Assembly (NCBI GenBank): GCA_009840715.1
Contig: VXNE01000128.1
Coordinates: 1-8,296, forward strand
Reading direction: 5' to 3'
DNA length: 8,296 nucleotides
Source of the DNA: Gammaproteobacteria bacterium
GTDB lineage: Bacteria > Pseudomonadota > Gammaproteobacteria > Pseudomonadales > Azotimanducaceae
Shown in pieces: positions 1-7,117 of the stretch (position 1 is its first letter; each line of letters opens with the position of its first letter). The notes under the pieces are model-generated. The model did not search any database and was not told where the DNA came from. It saw only the letters and a program-made list of their open reading frames with translations. The position numbers and the translations under genes were made by a program.

Positions 1-1
1 C

Positions 2-121
2 CCGGGGCCCGCGCTCATAGATGTTTCGGACACGACGATCTGGACGCCACCGGCGCTTAGCACCGTCGTCCGTGCCAATCGGACCGTCGAAACCGTGGCG
101 CCGGCGGAAGTGGAGACATGA
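2..121 (+). CDS. HyuA-type hydantoinase/oxoprolinase subunit, C-terminal end only
   Basis: This is the tail of a gene that enters from the left edge. Reading from base 2 gives 39 codons and a TGA at 119-121. The start of the peptide, GPALIDVSDTTIWTPPA, matches the usual end of HyuA / acetone-carboxylase-beta-like proteins, where a 'GPA-I-(x)n-TT-W-PP' strand precedes a short basic tail. The family is the ATP-dependent subunit of hydantoinase, 5-oxoprolinase and related ketone carboxylase complexes, and it is normally encoded directly before HyuB, as here. The usual final 'D-x-x-G-N-L' is not visible, so the last 20 residues diverge. The call rests on a short stretch plus the HyuB neighbour. 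The substrate cannot be deduced. Confidence 0.72.
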   Translation, partial: PGPALIDVSDTTIWTPPALSTVVRANRTVETVAPAEVET

Positions 122-154
122 ACGAAGGGGCCGGAAGGAAGCGGCGGGAAGGAT

Positions 155-158
155 GGAG
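155..158 (+). promoter_or_regulatory. Ribosome binding site choosing the hyuB start
   Basis: GGAG lies six bases before the ATG at 165. The alternative in-frame ATG at 153 has purine-rich sequence either touching it or more than ten bases away. The HyuB family similarity begins at MIDPITVEVLR, encoded from 165. Both points favour 165 over 153 or the distant in-frame ATG at 21. Confidence 0.5.
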
Positions 159-164
159 CAGGCG

Positions 165-2297
165 ATGATTGATCCCATCACGGTGGAAGTACTCCGCGCG
201 AAGCTCGAAGCGATGGCGGACGATGGCGCCCGGACGATCGTCCGGACGGCCATCAGTCCGATCGTCTCCGACGGCAAGGACTGTTCCTGTGCGATCTACA
301 CGGCCGGAGGCGACCTGATCGTCGGCGGCGGGCACGTCGAGGCGCATTTCCACACCGGTGTCAACGGCGTCCACGCGATTCTCGATACCCACGGCGAGAC
401 CATCGCCCCGGGTGATCTGTTTCTCGTGAACGATCCGTACACGGGCGGCGGCTTCCACGCCCAGGACGTGTTCATCCATCAACCCGTGTTCCACGGCGAA
501 GAACTCGTGGCATGGGTCGGGACCTCCGCCCACATGATGGATATGGGCGGCGGCGCCCCGGGATCGTTCGTTCCCACCGCCACCGAGTGCTACCAGGAGG
601 CGATTCGCATTCCTCCGGTACGCCTCTCCCGGGCGGGGGAGGAGCAGTCCGACGTGTGGTCGATCCTGCTCAACAACATTCGCATGGCGGACATCATCTC
701 GATGGACATGCGCGCGCTGATCAGCGGAACGAACGTCGCGGCAACCGCGCTCGACGAACTCGCGGGGAGTTACGGCGCCGATGTCTTCAAGGCGGTGGTC
801 CGCGAGTTGATCGACCTCAGCGAAAGGGAGTTTCGCGATCGCATCGACAGGCTGGCAACGGGGCGGTACTCCGCGATTCGCTGGGTGGAGTGGACGGAAT
901 CCGACTACCGCGTGCCGTGCACGCTGACGATCGAGCAGGGGACGCTGGTGTTCGATTTCGCCGGCGCCTCGCCCCAGACGCCGCACTACTACAATTCCAA
1001 GCCCTACGTGATCTCGAGCCTGCTCGGTGTCCAGATCGCCGCGTTGATGGCCCAGGACTTGCCGTTCAACGAGGGGATTTTCCGGTGCATCGAGCTCGTC
1101 TGTCCGGAAGGCTCGATCGTCGATGCACAGCCGCCCGCCCCCATCGGCGGACCCCACCTGGAGGCGGGCAACACGGCGGTGGAGGCGGCGATGCACGCCC
1201 TCGGCCTGGCGGTAGCGGCAAGCCCGGAACACGAGGCCAACCGGCTGCTCTCCAGCCCGCTGGCCACCGGAGGCATGGCGCTCCACGGCTGGGCGGCGGT
1301 AGGGCACCTCGGGCAACCGGACAACTGGCTGATGCTGGAGGGCGGCGGCGCCCTCGGCACGAATCCCGGGCACGACCGCGATGCCGACGACTGGGGCCCC
1401 TACAACGTAGGCAAGGGTGCAGTGGTCGAGTACCCGGACGCGGAGACCATGGAAGACTACTATCCCTTCAGCATCTGTCGCCGCGACATCAGGAAGGGCC
1501 CGCAGGGCGCGGGGCGCTTCCGGTCCGGTCATGGCGCCGACGTGTCCTACCGGGGTTGCGGCGACCAGGTGCTGTTCGGCATCACCATGGGCAACCGGGA
1601 ACGCATACCTTCGCCCGGTATGGCAGGGGGCTACCCGGGCAGTGTCAACGAACTGGAAATCGAGGGCGTAGAAGGCGACGTGCGAGCGGTCCTCTGCCAT
1701 CAGCAGGGCGTGCTCCTGCACCCGGGGGAGACCTTTACCGTGCGTGTCTGCAGCGGCGGTGGCTGGGGAGACCCCCTCGACCGCGACACGGCCGCCGTGG
1801 AGCATGACGTGAAGGATGGGCGGATCACCGAAGAAGAGGCGCTTGAGACCTACGGTGTGGCGGTGGGCGACGACGGGCGTACAGGCGAACGGCGCGCGGC
1901 GATGCTGAAGGAACGGCTGCAACGCGCCGCGCCGGCGGCAAAACCCCTGGGCGTCCCCGCGCCTCCGGAAAACGGGCCGGGCCACTCCAGGCCGGGCCGT
2001 ACGCTCTACCCGGGTGTCGAGGTCCGCGGCGACGTGGCCGTGAGCCTCCGGTCAGGCGCTCCGCTCGCGAGGCGCCCGGATCACTGGACGGAAGGTTGCC
2101 CCCGGATTCACGGGTTCCTGCCGAGCCATCCGAGTGCGGATATCGTCGCCTACCTGGATCCCCTGACCGGCCACACGCTGGCGGTCGACGTGGTCAAGGT
2201 CGGGGACGTCGAGCGGGGGTTTGACTGCGGTCCCGACTTCTGGACGGCGGAGCGGGATGGCGTGGAAGCGAACGAGCGTGCAGCAGCGGCTGTTTGA
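165..2297 (+). CDS. hyuB: HyuB-type hydantoinase B / oxoprolinase subunit with extra C-terminal domain
   Basis: This is the second subunit of a hydantoinase/5-oxoprolinase/acetone-carboxylase-like complex, which with HyuA catalyses ATP-dependent opening of cyclic amides or carboxylation of ketones in the cytoplasm. The 710-residue product opens with the family N-terminus (MIDPITVEVLRAKLEAMADD). It carries NDPYTGGGFHAQD at about residues 89-101, HMMDMGG at 123-129, and the glycine-rich end motif CSGGGWGDPLDRD near 529-541, followed by the typical helix ending in 'ETYGVAV' near 561-567. Family members usually stop soon after that. This one continues through a Pro/Ala linker into about 120 more residues (roughly 590-710) containing DHWTEGCPRIHGF, of unidentified function. 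The in-frame codons from 21 to 164 encode an arginine-rich stretch without family similarity and overlap the end of hyuA, so they were excluded. The exact substrate (hydantoin, oxoproline, ketone) is unknown. Confidence 0.9.
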   Translation: MIDPITVEVLRAKLEAMADDGARTIVRTAISPIVSDGKDCSCAIYTAGGDLIVGGGHVEAHFHTGVNGVHAILDTHGETIAPGDLFLVNDPYTGGGFHAQDVFIHQPVFHGEELVAWVGTSAHMMDMGGGAPGSFVPTATECYQEAIRIPPVRLSRAGEEQSDVWSILLNNIRMADIISMDMRALISGTNVAATALDELAGSYGADVFKAVVRELIDLSEREFRDRIDRLATGRYSAIRWVEWTESDYRVPCTLTIEQGTLVFDFAGASPQTPHYYNSKPYVISSLLGVQIAALMAQDLPFNEGIFRCIELVCPEGSIVDAQPPAPIGGPHLEAGNTAVEAAMHALGLAVAASPEHEANRLLSSPLATGGMALHGWAAVGHLGQPDNWLMLEGGGALGTNPGHDRDADDWGPYNVGKGAVVEYPDAETMEDYYPFSICRRDIRKGPQGAGRFRSGHGADVSYRGCGDQVLFGITMGNRERIPSPGMAGGYPGSVNELEIEGVEGDVRAVLCHQQGVLLHPGETFTVRVCSGGGWGDPLDRDTAAVEHDVKDGRITEEEALETYGVAVGDDGRTGERRAAMLKERLQRAAPAAKPLGVPAPPENGPGHSRPGRTLYPGVEVRGDVAVSLRSGAPLARRPDHWTEGCPRIHGFLPSHPSADIVAYLDPLTGHTLAVDVVKVGDVERGFDCGPDFWTAERDGVEANERAAAAV

Positions 2298-2319
2298 AGA
2301 CGTGATTGGCGAATTGGCT

Positions 2320-2325
2320 AGGAGA
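2320..2325 (+). promoter_or_regulatory. Ribosome binding site for the amidohydrolase gene
   Basis: AGGAGA lies in the 33-base gap after hyuB. It is five bases before the ATG at 2331 but only two before the ATG at 2328, so it favours 2331 as the start. The short gap suggests co-transcription with hyuA and hyuB. Confidence 0.55.
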
Positions 2326-2330
2326 GAATG

Positions 2331-4079
2331 ATGCTGGATCTACTGATCAGGAACGGAACGGTGATCGACGGCACCGGCAAAGCCGGTACCGAGGCCAACA
2401 TTGGCATCGAGAACGGTCGGATAGCCTATCTCGGGCCGGACCAGCCCGAAGCCGAGCAGGTGATCGACGCGGCCGGGAGATACGTGACGCCGGGTTTCGT
2501 GGACGTCCATACGCACTATGACGCCCAGGTGATGTGGGATCCCAATCTCGATCCCCACCCGCGTCACGGGTTCACGTCCATCGTCCTCGGCAACTGCGGA
2601 TTCGGTCTTGCGCCGATCAACAGCGAAACGGCGGCGTACCTCGTGCCCATGCTGTCGAAGGTGGAAGCCATCCCCCTGGAGACCTTGCGCGCCGGGGTGG
2701 ACATCGACTGGTCGTCCATGGCCGAGATGCTGGATCGCGTCGAAGGCCATGTCGCGCCGAATATCGCGTTCGGCACGGGCCACAGCGCGCTGCGCACGAT
2801 GGTGATGGGCGAGCGCGCGCTCACGGACAAGGCCAGTCCCGAGGAGCTCGCGAAGATGCAGGCGCTGCTCCGGGAGTCCCTCGAGGCGGGGTCCATCTCG
2901 TTCAGTTCTTCGCACGCCGACACCCATCGGGACCACAACGGAGACCCGGTCCCGTCGTTGATCGCCGATCGCGAGGAACTGCTGGCGCTTGCGTCCCAGG
3001 TCAGGAACTACGAGGGAACGCATCTCGGCTTCGTTTCGTCGGTCGGCATCATGACGGAGGAGACGAAGGCCCTGGTCGCGGACTTCGCCCTCGCCGGTCA
3101 ACGCACGGTGAACTGGCCGCTCTTCGTGCCGGGCCAGCTTCCGGACGAACTGGCCGAAGTACAGCTCAGCACGGCCGATTACGCGCGGGCGAGGGGCGCG
3201 GAGGTTCGGGTCCAGTGCAGCAGCCAGCCGCAGGACGTCCGGATCAACTTCAAGACCGGCCTCGGCTACGACACCTACCCCGGGGTGTTCTCGGAGCTCT
3301 ACAAGCTGCCGGTCCCGGCGCGCATCGAGCGCATGAAGGAGACGGAAACCCGGCAACACATGCGGGTGGTCCTCGACGAGGTGGCCGCCAGCGCCAACCC
3401 GGTCGGCATCTTCGCGAAGCTGGAACTGTTCACCGTGGATGTGGCGTCGCATCCGGACAACGCCGAATTCGTGGGCCGAAAAGTGGTGGACATCGCAGAG
3501 GAGCTGGGTTGTTCCGTCCTGGACGCATGCCTGGACATCGCGATTCGTGACGAACTGACGACGACCTTCCTGGTCGCGAACTTCCCTGAACACACGAAGG
3601 AAGGCTGGGGTCTGATCGCCCGGTCGCTCGCGGACGACCGGACGCTCTGGGCGGCCACCGACGGCGGCGCGCATTGCGACGTGCTGTTCGGGGCGAGCCA
3701 CGCGACGAGCTTTCTCTCCAACGCGGTTCGGGACCACGGGGTGATGCCCCTCGAGCAGGCGATCCATCTCTTCTCCCAGGTTCCGGCCGAGTACATCGGG
3801 GTCAGGGACCGGGGCGTCATCCGTGAAGGCGCCCATGCGGACGTGCTCGTCATCGATCTCGACCGGTTGCAGACCTGTCCGCTGGAAGTGCGGTCCGACC
3901 TGCCCGGAAACGGGATGCGGCTGTACGCGGACGCGCGCGGCTACGACTACGTGCTCGTAAACGGCGTACCGGTCGTCGATCACGACGAATACACCGGCGC
4001 GCAACCGGGGACGGTCCTCCGGCGGGGACGCGATACCTATACGGCTGCAATCCCGGCGGCGCGGAGAGAGGTCGCCTGA
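2331..4079 (+). CDS. Amidohydrolase of the N-acyl-D-amino-acid deacylase (D-aminoacylase) type
   Basis: This is a 582-residue metal-dependent hydrolase of the amidohydrolase superfamily, likely cytoplasmic. The N-terminus LIRNGTVIDGTG is the standard beta-sandwich start of these enzymes. VTPGFVDVHTHYDAQ gives the HxH metal pair at H60/H62. GNCGFGLAP carries C89, matching the bridging cysteine of D-aminoacylases. H231 (EGTHLGF) and D444 (TDGGAHCD) fit the next His and the catalytic Asp. The C-terminal 'GVIREGAHADVLVIDLDRL' is the family's closing motif. Where D-aminoacylase has its next His ligand, 30 residues after the H231 equivalent, this protein has N261 (TVNWPLF), so metal binding may differ. 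The position after hyuAB suggests it hydrolyses an amide or carbamoyl product of that complex; this is inference. An ATG at 2328 is an alternative start. The general family is sure; the substrate is not. Confidence 0.88.
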   Translation: MLDLLIRNGTVIDGTGKAGTEANIGIENGRIAYLGPDQPEAEQVIDAAGRYVTPGFVDVHTHYDAQVMWDPNLDPHPRHGFTSIVLGNCGFGLAPINSETAAYLVPMLSKVEAIPLETLRAGVDIDWSSMAEMLDRVEGHVAPNIAFGTGHSALRTMVMGERALTDKASPEELAKMQALLRESLEAGSISFSSSHADTHRDHNGDPVPSLIADREELLALASQVRNYEGTHLGFVSSVGIMTEETKALVADFALAGQRTVNWPLFVPGQLPDELAEVQLSTADYARARGAEVRVQCSSQPQDVRINFKTGLGYDTYPGVFSELYKLPVPARIERMKETETRQHMRVVLDEVAASANPVGIFAKLELFTVDVASHPDNAEFVGRKVVDIAEELGCSVLDACLDIAIRDELTTTFLVANFPEHTKEGWGLIARSLADDRTLWAATDGGAHCDVLFGASHATSFLSNAVRDHGVMPLEQAIHLFSQVPAEYIGVRDRGVIREGAHADVLVIDLDRLQTCPLEVRSDLPGNGMRLYADARGYDYVLVNGVPVVDHDEYTGAQPGTVLRRGRDTYTAAIPAARREVA

Positions 4080-4096
4080 GTTTTGCGCGGGATCAA

Positions 4097-4453
4097 GTGA
4101 ACGACTTACCCCGGCCGACAGAGGATCTGGACCGCTGCAAGGCCGACATCGACCGGTTCGGCTATGCCGGGCGGGGCCGCTCAGGTCGTACACACGGACC
4201 AGACCTACATTCCCGAACCCTGGACGTACGCCGCGGTCGGCAACGTGATCTGGATGGCCGATGACTTCACCGAAGCCAATGGCGCGACGCGAACCGGGAC
4301 CGTCTCCGCGAACACTATTGCCGGCCCTTCCTGCGCCAGCAGGAGAACTTCGTGAGGTCGCTCAACCCGGGCGTTCTGGAGAGTGCCTCACCCACGCTGC
4401 GCCGCCTGTTGGGGTATGACCCCTATTTCGTGTTGGGCAAGGCGACGACGTAG
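4097..4453 (+). pseudogene. Decayed phytanoyl-CoA dioxygenase (PhyH) family gene
   Basis: Three separate pieces of a PhyH-type Fe(II)/2-oxoglutarate dioxygenase are present in the right order but in two frames. Piece one starts at a GTG at 4097 and encodes an N-terminal helix ending DIDRFGYA (to about 4168). Piece two, in another frame (about 4164-4292), encodes GGAAQVVHTDQTYIPEPW and NVIWMADDFTEANGATR, which includes the HxD iron ligands (CAC 4191, GAC 4197). Piece three, back in the first frame (about 4292-4453), encodes EHYCRPFLRQQENF and SPTLRRLLGYDPYFVLGK, the usual C-terminus. Family members are about 270-300 residues; only about 120 codons remain. The segment between the N-terminal helix and the HTD motif, and the segment with the distal 'PGSH' iron ligand, are both missing, so no active enzyme can be made. 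It begins 17 bases after the amidohydrolase stop and was probably once part of that operon. An assembly error could mimic this but would have to make two joints. Confidence 0.82.
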
Positions 4454-4456
4454 CTA
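4451..4456. other. Shared palindromic stop, TAGCTA, between convergent genes
   Basis: TAG at 4451-4453 ends the plus-strand dioxygenase remnant, and the complement of CTA at 4454-4456 is the TAG that ends the minus-strand selenoprotein gene. The two convergent reading frames therefore abut with no intergenic base. No stem-loop with a T-tract was seen around the junction, so each transcript would have to run into the opposite gene before ending. Confidence 0.8.
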
Positions 4457-6184
4457 CTCCGCAGCCGCCAGCTTGGCCTGCCAATCGGCCGGCAGCCGAA
4501 TGGCCCGCGCCGTCGGGTAGCCCAGCGTGCCGTTATGCGAAAAGACCTGGGCGTTGGTCCGTCCGGGATCGCCGGCGACGGCGATCCGGATGTCCGTCGG
4601 GTCGCAGACGATGGGCACCAGCCGATCGGGGTCCTCGGATTCTCCGAACACGGCGTTTGCCTTGCCCGACCGTGCGCGTTCGTACAGGGACCGCTTGCCG
4701 CTGTACAGATTCGTGAACTCACCCAGGTACCGCTCGAACTTGCTGGCGGGAATGCGTGCGTGCTCGAACAGCCATTGCCGCACGTCGTCCTTGGACCAGC
4801 CGGCCTTCGCGATGGTCTCGGCCAGGATCGGGGAAAGGACCAGCAGCGGGCTGTAGTCGCCATCGGCATACCCCACCGTGAAGACCAGTTGCCAGCCGGT
4901 CTGGCTGACCAGGGCATCGGCCAGGTAGGGCAGCATCTCTTCCGGCTTCTGCCCGAACACGGACGCGATGACGTCGCCGCCCGTAAAGCGCGAGATGCTC
5001 ACGACGTTCTCGCCGCGGGCGTGGCCGAAGTCCGCCGACACGGGCGGCCAGCCGATGCGCTCGAGCACGTCTTCGTTCTCCGCCAGCACGACGCGCCAGG
5101 TGTTGCCGAAGGTGGCCTTGTCGTTCCGATGCGGCAGGAAACCGGCGACGTTGCGCAGGTACAGCCGCCACCACCGCCCGATCGAGGTGTTGGCCTGGAA
5201 GCCGTCGCGCAGCGCCCCCTGCTCGAAGTTGAACGCAAGGTCCTTGATGATGGGGCCGTTGATGACGATCAGGGTTTCCGAGCCGGGCGTGTTGCCGGAA
5301 TGCTCGACCCCATAGTGCGGATCGGCCATGGCTTCCGCGAGCGCCACCAGCACCGGCATGTACCGCGGCCTGCAGCCGGCCATGACGCCGTTGACGGCGA
5401 CGTTCCACACGGTCGCTTCGCGGTTGTCGGGCAGCAGTCGGCCGATGACGTGGCCGGCGGGCAGGTCCGTGAAACCCAGGAACGCCTCCACCTTGTCCCG
5501 GGTCGGCGGCACGATGGGCAGGCCGTCGGACCAGCCGTTCTCGTAGTAGAAGCGGTTGATCTCCTCGAAGCTGCCTTCCAGCACCACGTCGTCCGGTCCC
5601 GGTTCCTGGATCGCCGTCCCTGCCGGTGGCGCCTGCGTCAGGTTCTCTATGACGCCCCGCACGGTCACCGAGGCCACGTTGTCGCGCAGTTCCCGGTCGG
5701 TTTGCGCGTCCGGGTGCCCCGGCACCTCGGCCATGGGCAGGTTCGGCATCCCCAGGCCCACGGACGTGGTCGCTCCCTGTCCCAGGAAGCCGGAGCAGAC
5801 CAGGGAAGAGGAGGGGAAGCCGGCGGCTTCGGCCGCTGCCGATGCCCGCAACACGGCGGGCGTGCAACTGCCTCAGCAGCCCATCGCCGAGACGACGGCG
5901 TCGACTCCATGATCGGCGAGCGTGTTCGGCAGCTCGGCGACGATCCGCGTTTCCTCCGCCCCGTGGGTCGAGCCGAAGGTCTCGTGCCCGACGAACTTCA
6001 TGTTCGGGTACGCGGCGGACAACTCGCGCTCCAGCATCGGGAAGATCTCGTCACCGCGGAAGAGGTAGTCCCACAGGAAGGCGACGGTCTTGCCTTCCAG
6101 CGTGTCGAGACGCGGCGCTAACGCGGCGATCCCCGCGGTGGATTTCCCCCGCGGCCACAAGGCGGCGTAAGTGTGTTCGTTCAT
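4454..6184 (-). CDS. UGSC-family selenoprotein with in-frame TGA (Sec104), fused to a second domain
   Basis: One gene of 576 residues is read through the TGA at 5873-5875. Residues 1-103 (MNEHTYAALWP to SAMGC) have the alpha/beta pattern of the UGSC domain, with GKTVAFLWDYLFRGDEIFPM near 31-50. Reading TGA as selenocysteine gives GCUGSCTPAV (U104, C107), continuing in frame into RASAAAEAAGFPSSSLVCSG, the expected helix and strand after the motif. Neither half makes a whole domain alone, and no ribosome binding site precedes the next possible start (GTG at 5854). From about residue 200 a second domain begins (GSFEEINRFYYENGWSDGLP, then NGVMAGCRPRYMPVLVALAE). It resembles a widespread uncharacterised family often met with UGSC proteins. 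A redox or selenol-based role is likely from the U-x-x-C arrangement, but the reaction is unknown. The ATG at 6184 has GGAG seven bases upstream; a TTG at 6202 is less likely. It is the last gene of the minus-strand operon, 42 bases after the GST-like gene. The less likely alternative is a disrupted gene with a true nonsense codon. Confidence 0.88.
5844..5872 (-). promoter_or_regulatory. Candidate bacterial SECIS element in the selenoprotein mRNA
   Basis: Directly 3' of the UGA, after 11 bases, the mRNA has GCCCGC (5861-5856), loop CGUGUU (5855-5850) and GCGGGC (5849-5844), a perfect 6-bp GC stem. The apical loop begins 17 nt after the UGA and has G as its second base. Known bacterial SECIS elements have the loop about 16-37 nt after UGA with a G in the first two loop positions, where SelB binds. 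A lower UGC/GCA pairing across an AC / AUCG internal loop could extend the stem. The bulged U seen in E. coli fdhF is not evident. The stem is also coding sequence in a GC-rich gene, so hairpins arise by chance. Confidence 0.7.
5873..5875 (-). other. Selenocysteine codon (TGA) of the UGSC motif
   Basis: In-frame TGA is codon 104 of the minus-strand selenoprotein gene, flanked by TGC (Cys103) and GGC-AGT-TGC (Gly-Ser-Cys). The position coincides exactly with the U of the UGSC signature; in Cys-containing homologues this position is Cys. This exact match is the strongest argument that the codon is recoded and does not terminate. Confidence 0.85.
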
Positions 6185-6191
6185 CTTCGGT

Positions 6192-6195
6192 CTCC
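6192..6195 (-). promoter_or_regulatory. Ribosome binding site of the selenoprotein gene
   Basis: On the minus strand the sequence reads GGAG, then ACCGAAG, then ATG (6184). The seven-base spacing is ideal and lies between the upstream TTG (6202) and the ATG, which decides for the ATG start. Confidence 0.6.
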
Positions 6196-6226
6196 AGTTC
6201 AAACCGTTGCGAGATGGCGGCAGGCG

Positions 6227-7108
6227 TCAGTCGACCACGACCGGACACTCGAGATGCGTGGCGAACATCGCATCCCGATGTTCCAGGAGCCTGTCGCTGC
6301 ACGCGGGCCCCAGTGCTTCGTTCATGGCCGGATACATCGCCCGGTTGAATCGCATTATGGGCAGCTTGTCCGGCGGCAGAATGAGCACGGAATTGGACGC
6401 GTAGGCCCAGTAGACGTCCAGGGCGCTCAGGGTGTCGCCGACCAGGTAGGGCCCGCCAAACCGTGCCGTGTTCTCGTCGAGCTGGGCGCCGAGCAGGCCC
6501 AGGCACTCTTTCGCGTTCTGAAGGGGCGTGCCGGGCTTCCCGTTGAACGAGTACTTCCCGCCCAGGAGCTGGTCGCCTCCGAACACGTCACGTTGCCGGT
6601 CGCTCATCTCGCCCTCGAAGGACACCTCCCTTCCCGCGAGCCTGCAGTTCCACAGGAAGCCCTGCGGCGACATCAGTTCGTGGGCGAGACCGATCATCTT
6701 CATGCGCAGTTCCGGCGTCCCGGGAATCAGGGACGGCTCGGGTGCAATCTGTTCGGCAAGCATCAGTTGATTGAGCCAGTCGTTGCGGACGATGTCGCCC
6801 AGCGCCGATCCGTCGTTGTAGACCATGGTGGGGACGGAAGTCTGTCCCGTCCACGCCCGGAGTTCCGACTGGGCGTCAGGGTCGGTATCGCTGAAGGGGG
6901 GATGCACGACCTTTTGATAGGGGATTCCCTTGACGTAAAGCACGCCCCGCAGGGCTTGCGCCCACCAGGCGCCCCAATACGGAGAATCCGTCACGCGCAC
7001 CCCGGTGGTTGCACGCGCTTCCGTGACCGACAACCATCCGCTGCCTTCCCACTCGCGCGATTTCGGCCAGCCGGCCGGCGGTCCACTCCTGGCGTCTGTC
7101 GGGTTCAT
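6227..7108 (-). CDS. Glutathione S-transferase-like protein
   Basis: This 293-residue protein has a recognisable GST layout. An N-terminal thioredoxin-like half contains TDSPYWGAWWAQALRGVLYV and KGIPYQKVV (residues about 40-68) and the cis-proline motif TSVPTMVYNDG (90-100). A helical C-terminal half contains GGPYLVGDTLSALDVYWAYA (218-237), the classic 'LVGD-LS-AD' capping signature with A-L-D in the last positions. Such proteins conjugate glutathione to electrophiles or reduce or isomerise substrates in the cytoplasm. It is longer than typical GSTs (about 210 residues) because of about 35 extra N-terminal residues and a longer middle. The usual E/D-S glutathione-contact pair after the VP motif is replaced by 'ALGDI', so glutathione binding is uncertain. 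The ATG at 7108 has GAGG seven bases upstream and lies nine bases after the MeaB-type gene, implying one operon with the B12-mutase genes before it and the selenoprotein after it. Confidence 0.78.
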   Translation of the reverse strand: MNPTDARSGPPAGWPKSREWEGSGWLSVTEARATTGVRVTDSPYWGAWWAQALRGVLYVKGIPYQKVVHPPFSDTDPDAQSELRAWTGQTSVPTMVYNDGSALGDIVRNDWLNQLMLAEQIAPEPSLIPGTPELRMKMIGLAHELMSPQGFLWNCRLAGREVSFEGEMSDRQRDVFGGDQLLGGKYSFNGKPGTPLQNAKECLGLLGAQLDENTARFGGPYLVGDTLSALDVYWAYASNSVLILPPDKLPIMRFNRAMYPAMNEALGPACSDRLLEHRDAMFATHLECPVVVD

Positions 7109-7117
7109 ATCGTGGCC

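Noticed and set aside
21..164. N-terminal extension of HyuB from the ATG at 21
   Set aside because: The encoded stretch is Arg-rich and unlike the family, overlaps the end of hyuA, and a ribosome site plus family similarity point to 165.
57..1985. Long open frame of 642 codons on the minus strand, opposite hyuB
   Set aside because: It mirrors the codon phase of hyuB in GC-rich DNA, is rich in Arg/His/Val without any family motif, and lies wholly antisense to a well-recognised gene.
2340..4193. Open frame of 617 codons on the minus strand, opposite the amidohydrolase
   Set aside because: Same shadow effect of high GC; no recognisable motifs, and the plus-strand frame carries clear amidohydrolase motifs.
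4164..4355. Small independent gene of 63 codons
   Set aside because: It is only the middle piece of the dioxygenase remnant; its last 25 codons are out-of-frame sequence of the C-terminal piece.
4535..6121. Open frame of 528 codons on the plus strand across the selenoprotein gene
   Set aside because: It spans the TGA region and looked like a rival gene, but its composition is Arg/Gly/His/Val-rich without motifs, whereas the minus strand has the UGSC and second-domain signatures.
5873..6202. Separate short protein ending at the TGA, starting from TTG at 6202
   Set aside because: The protein would end directly before the UGSC signature, and the remainder of the domain continues in the same frame; the ATG at 6184 also has the better ribosome site.
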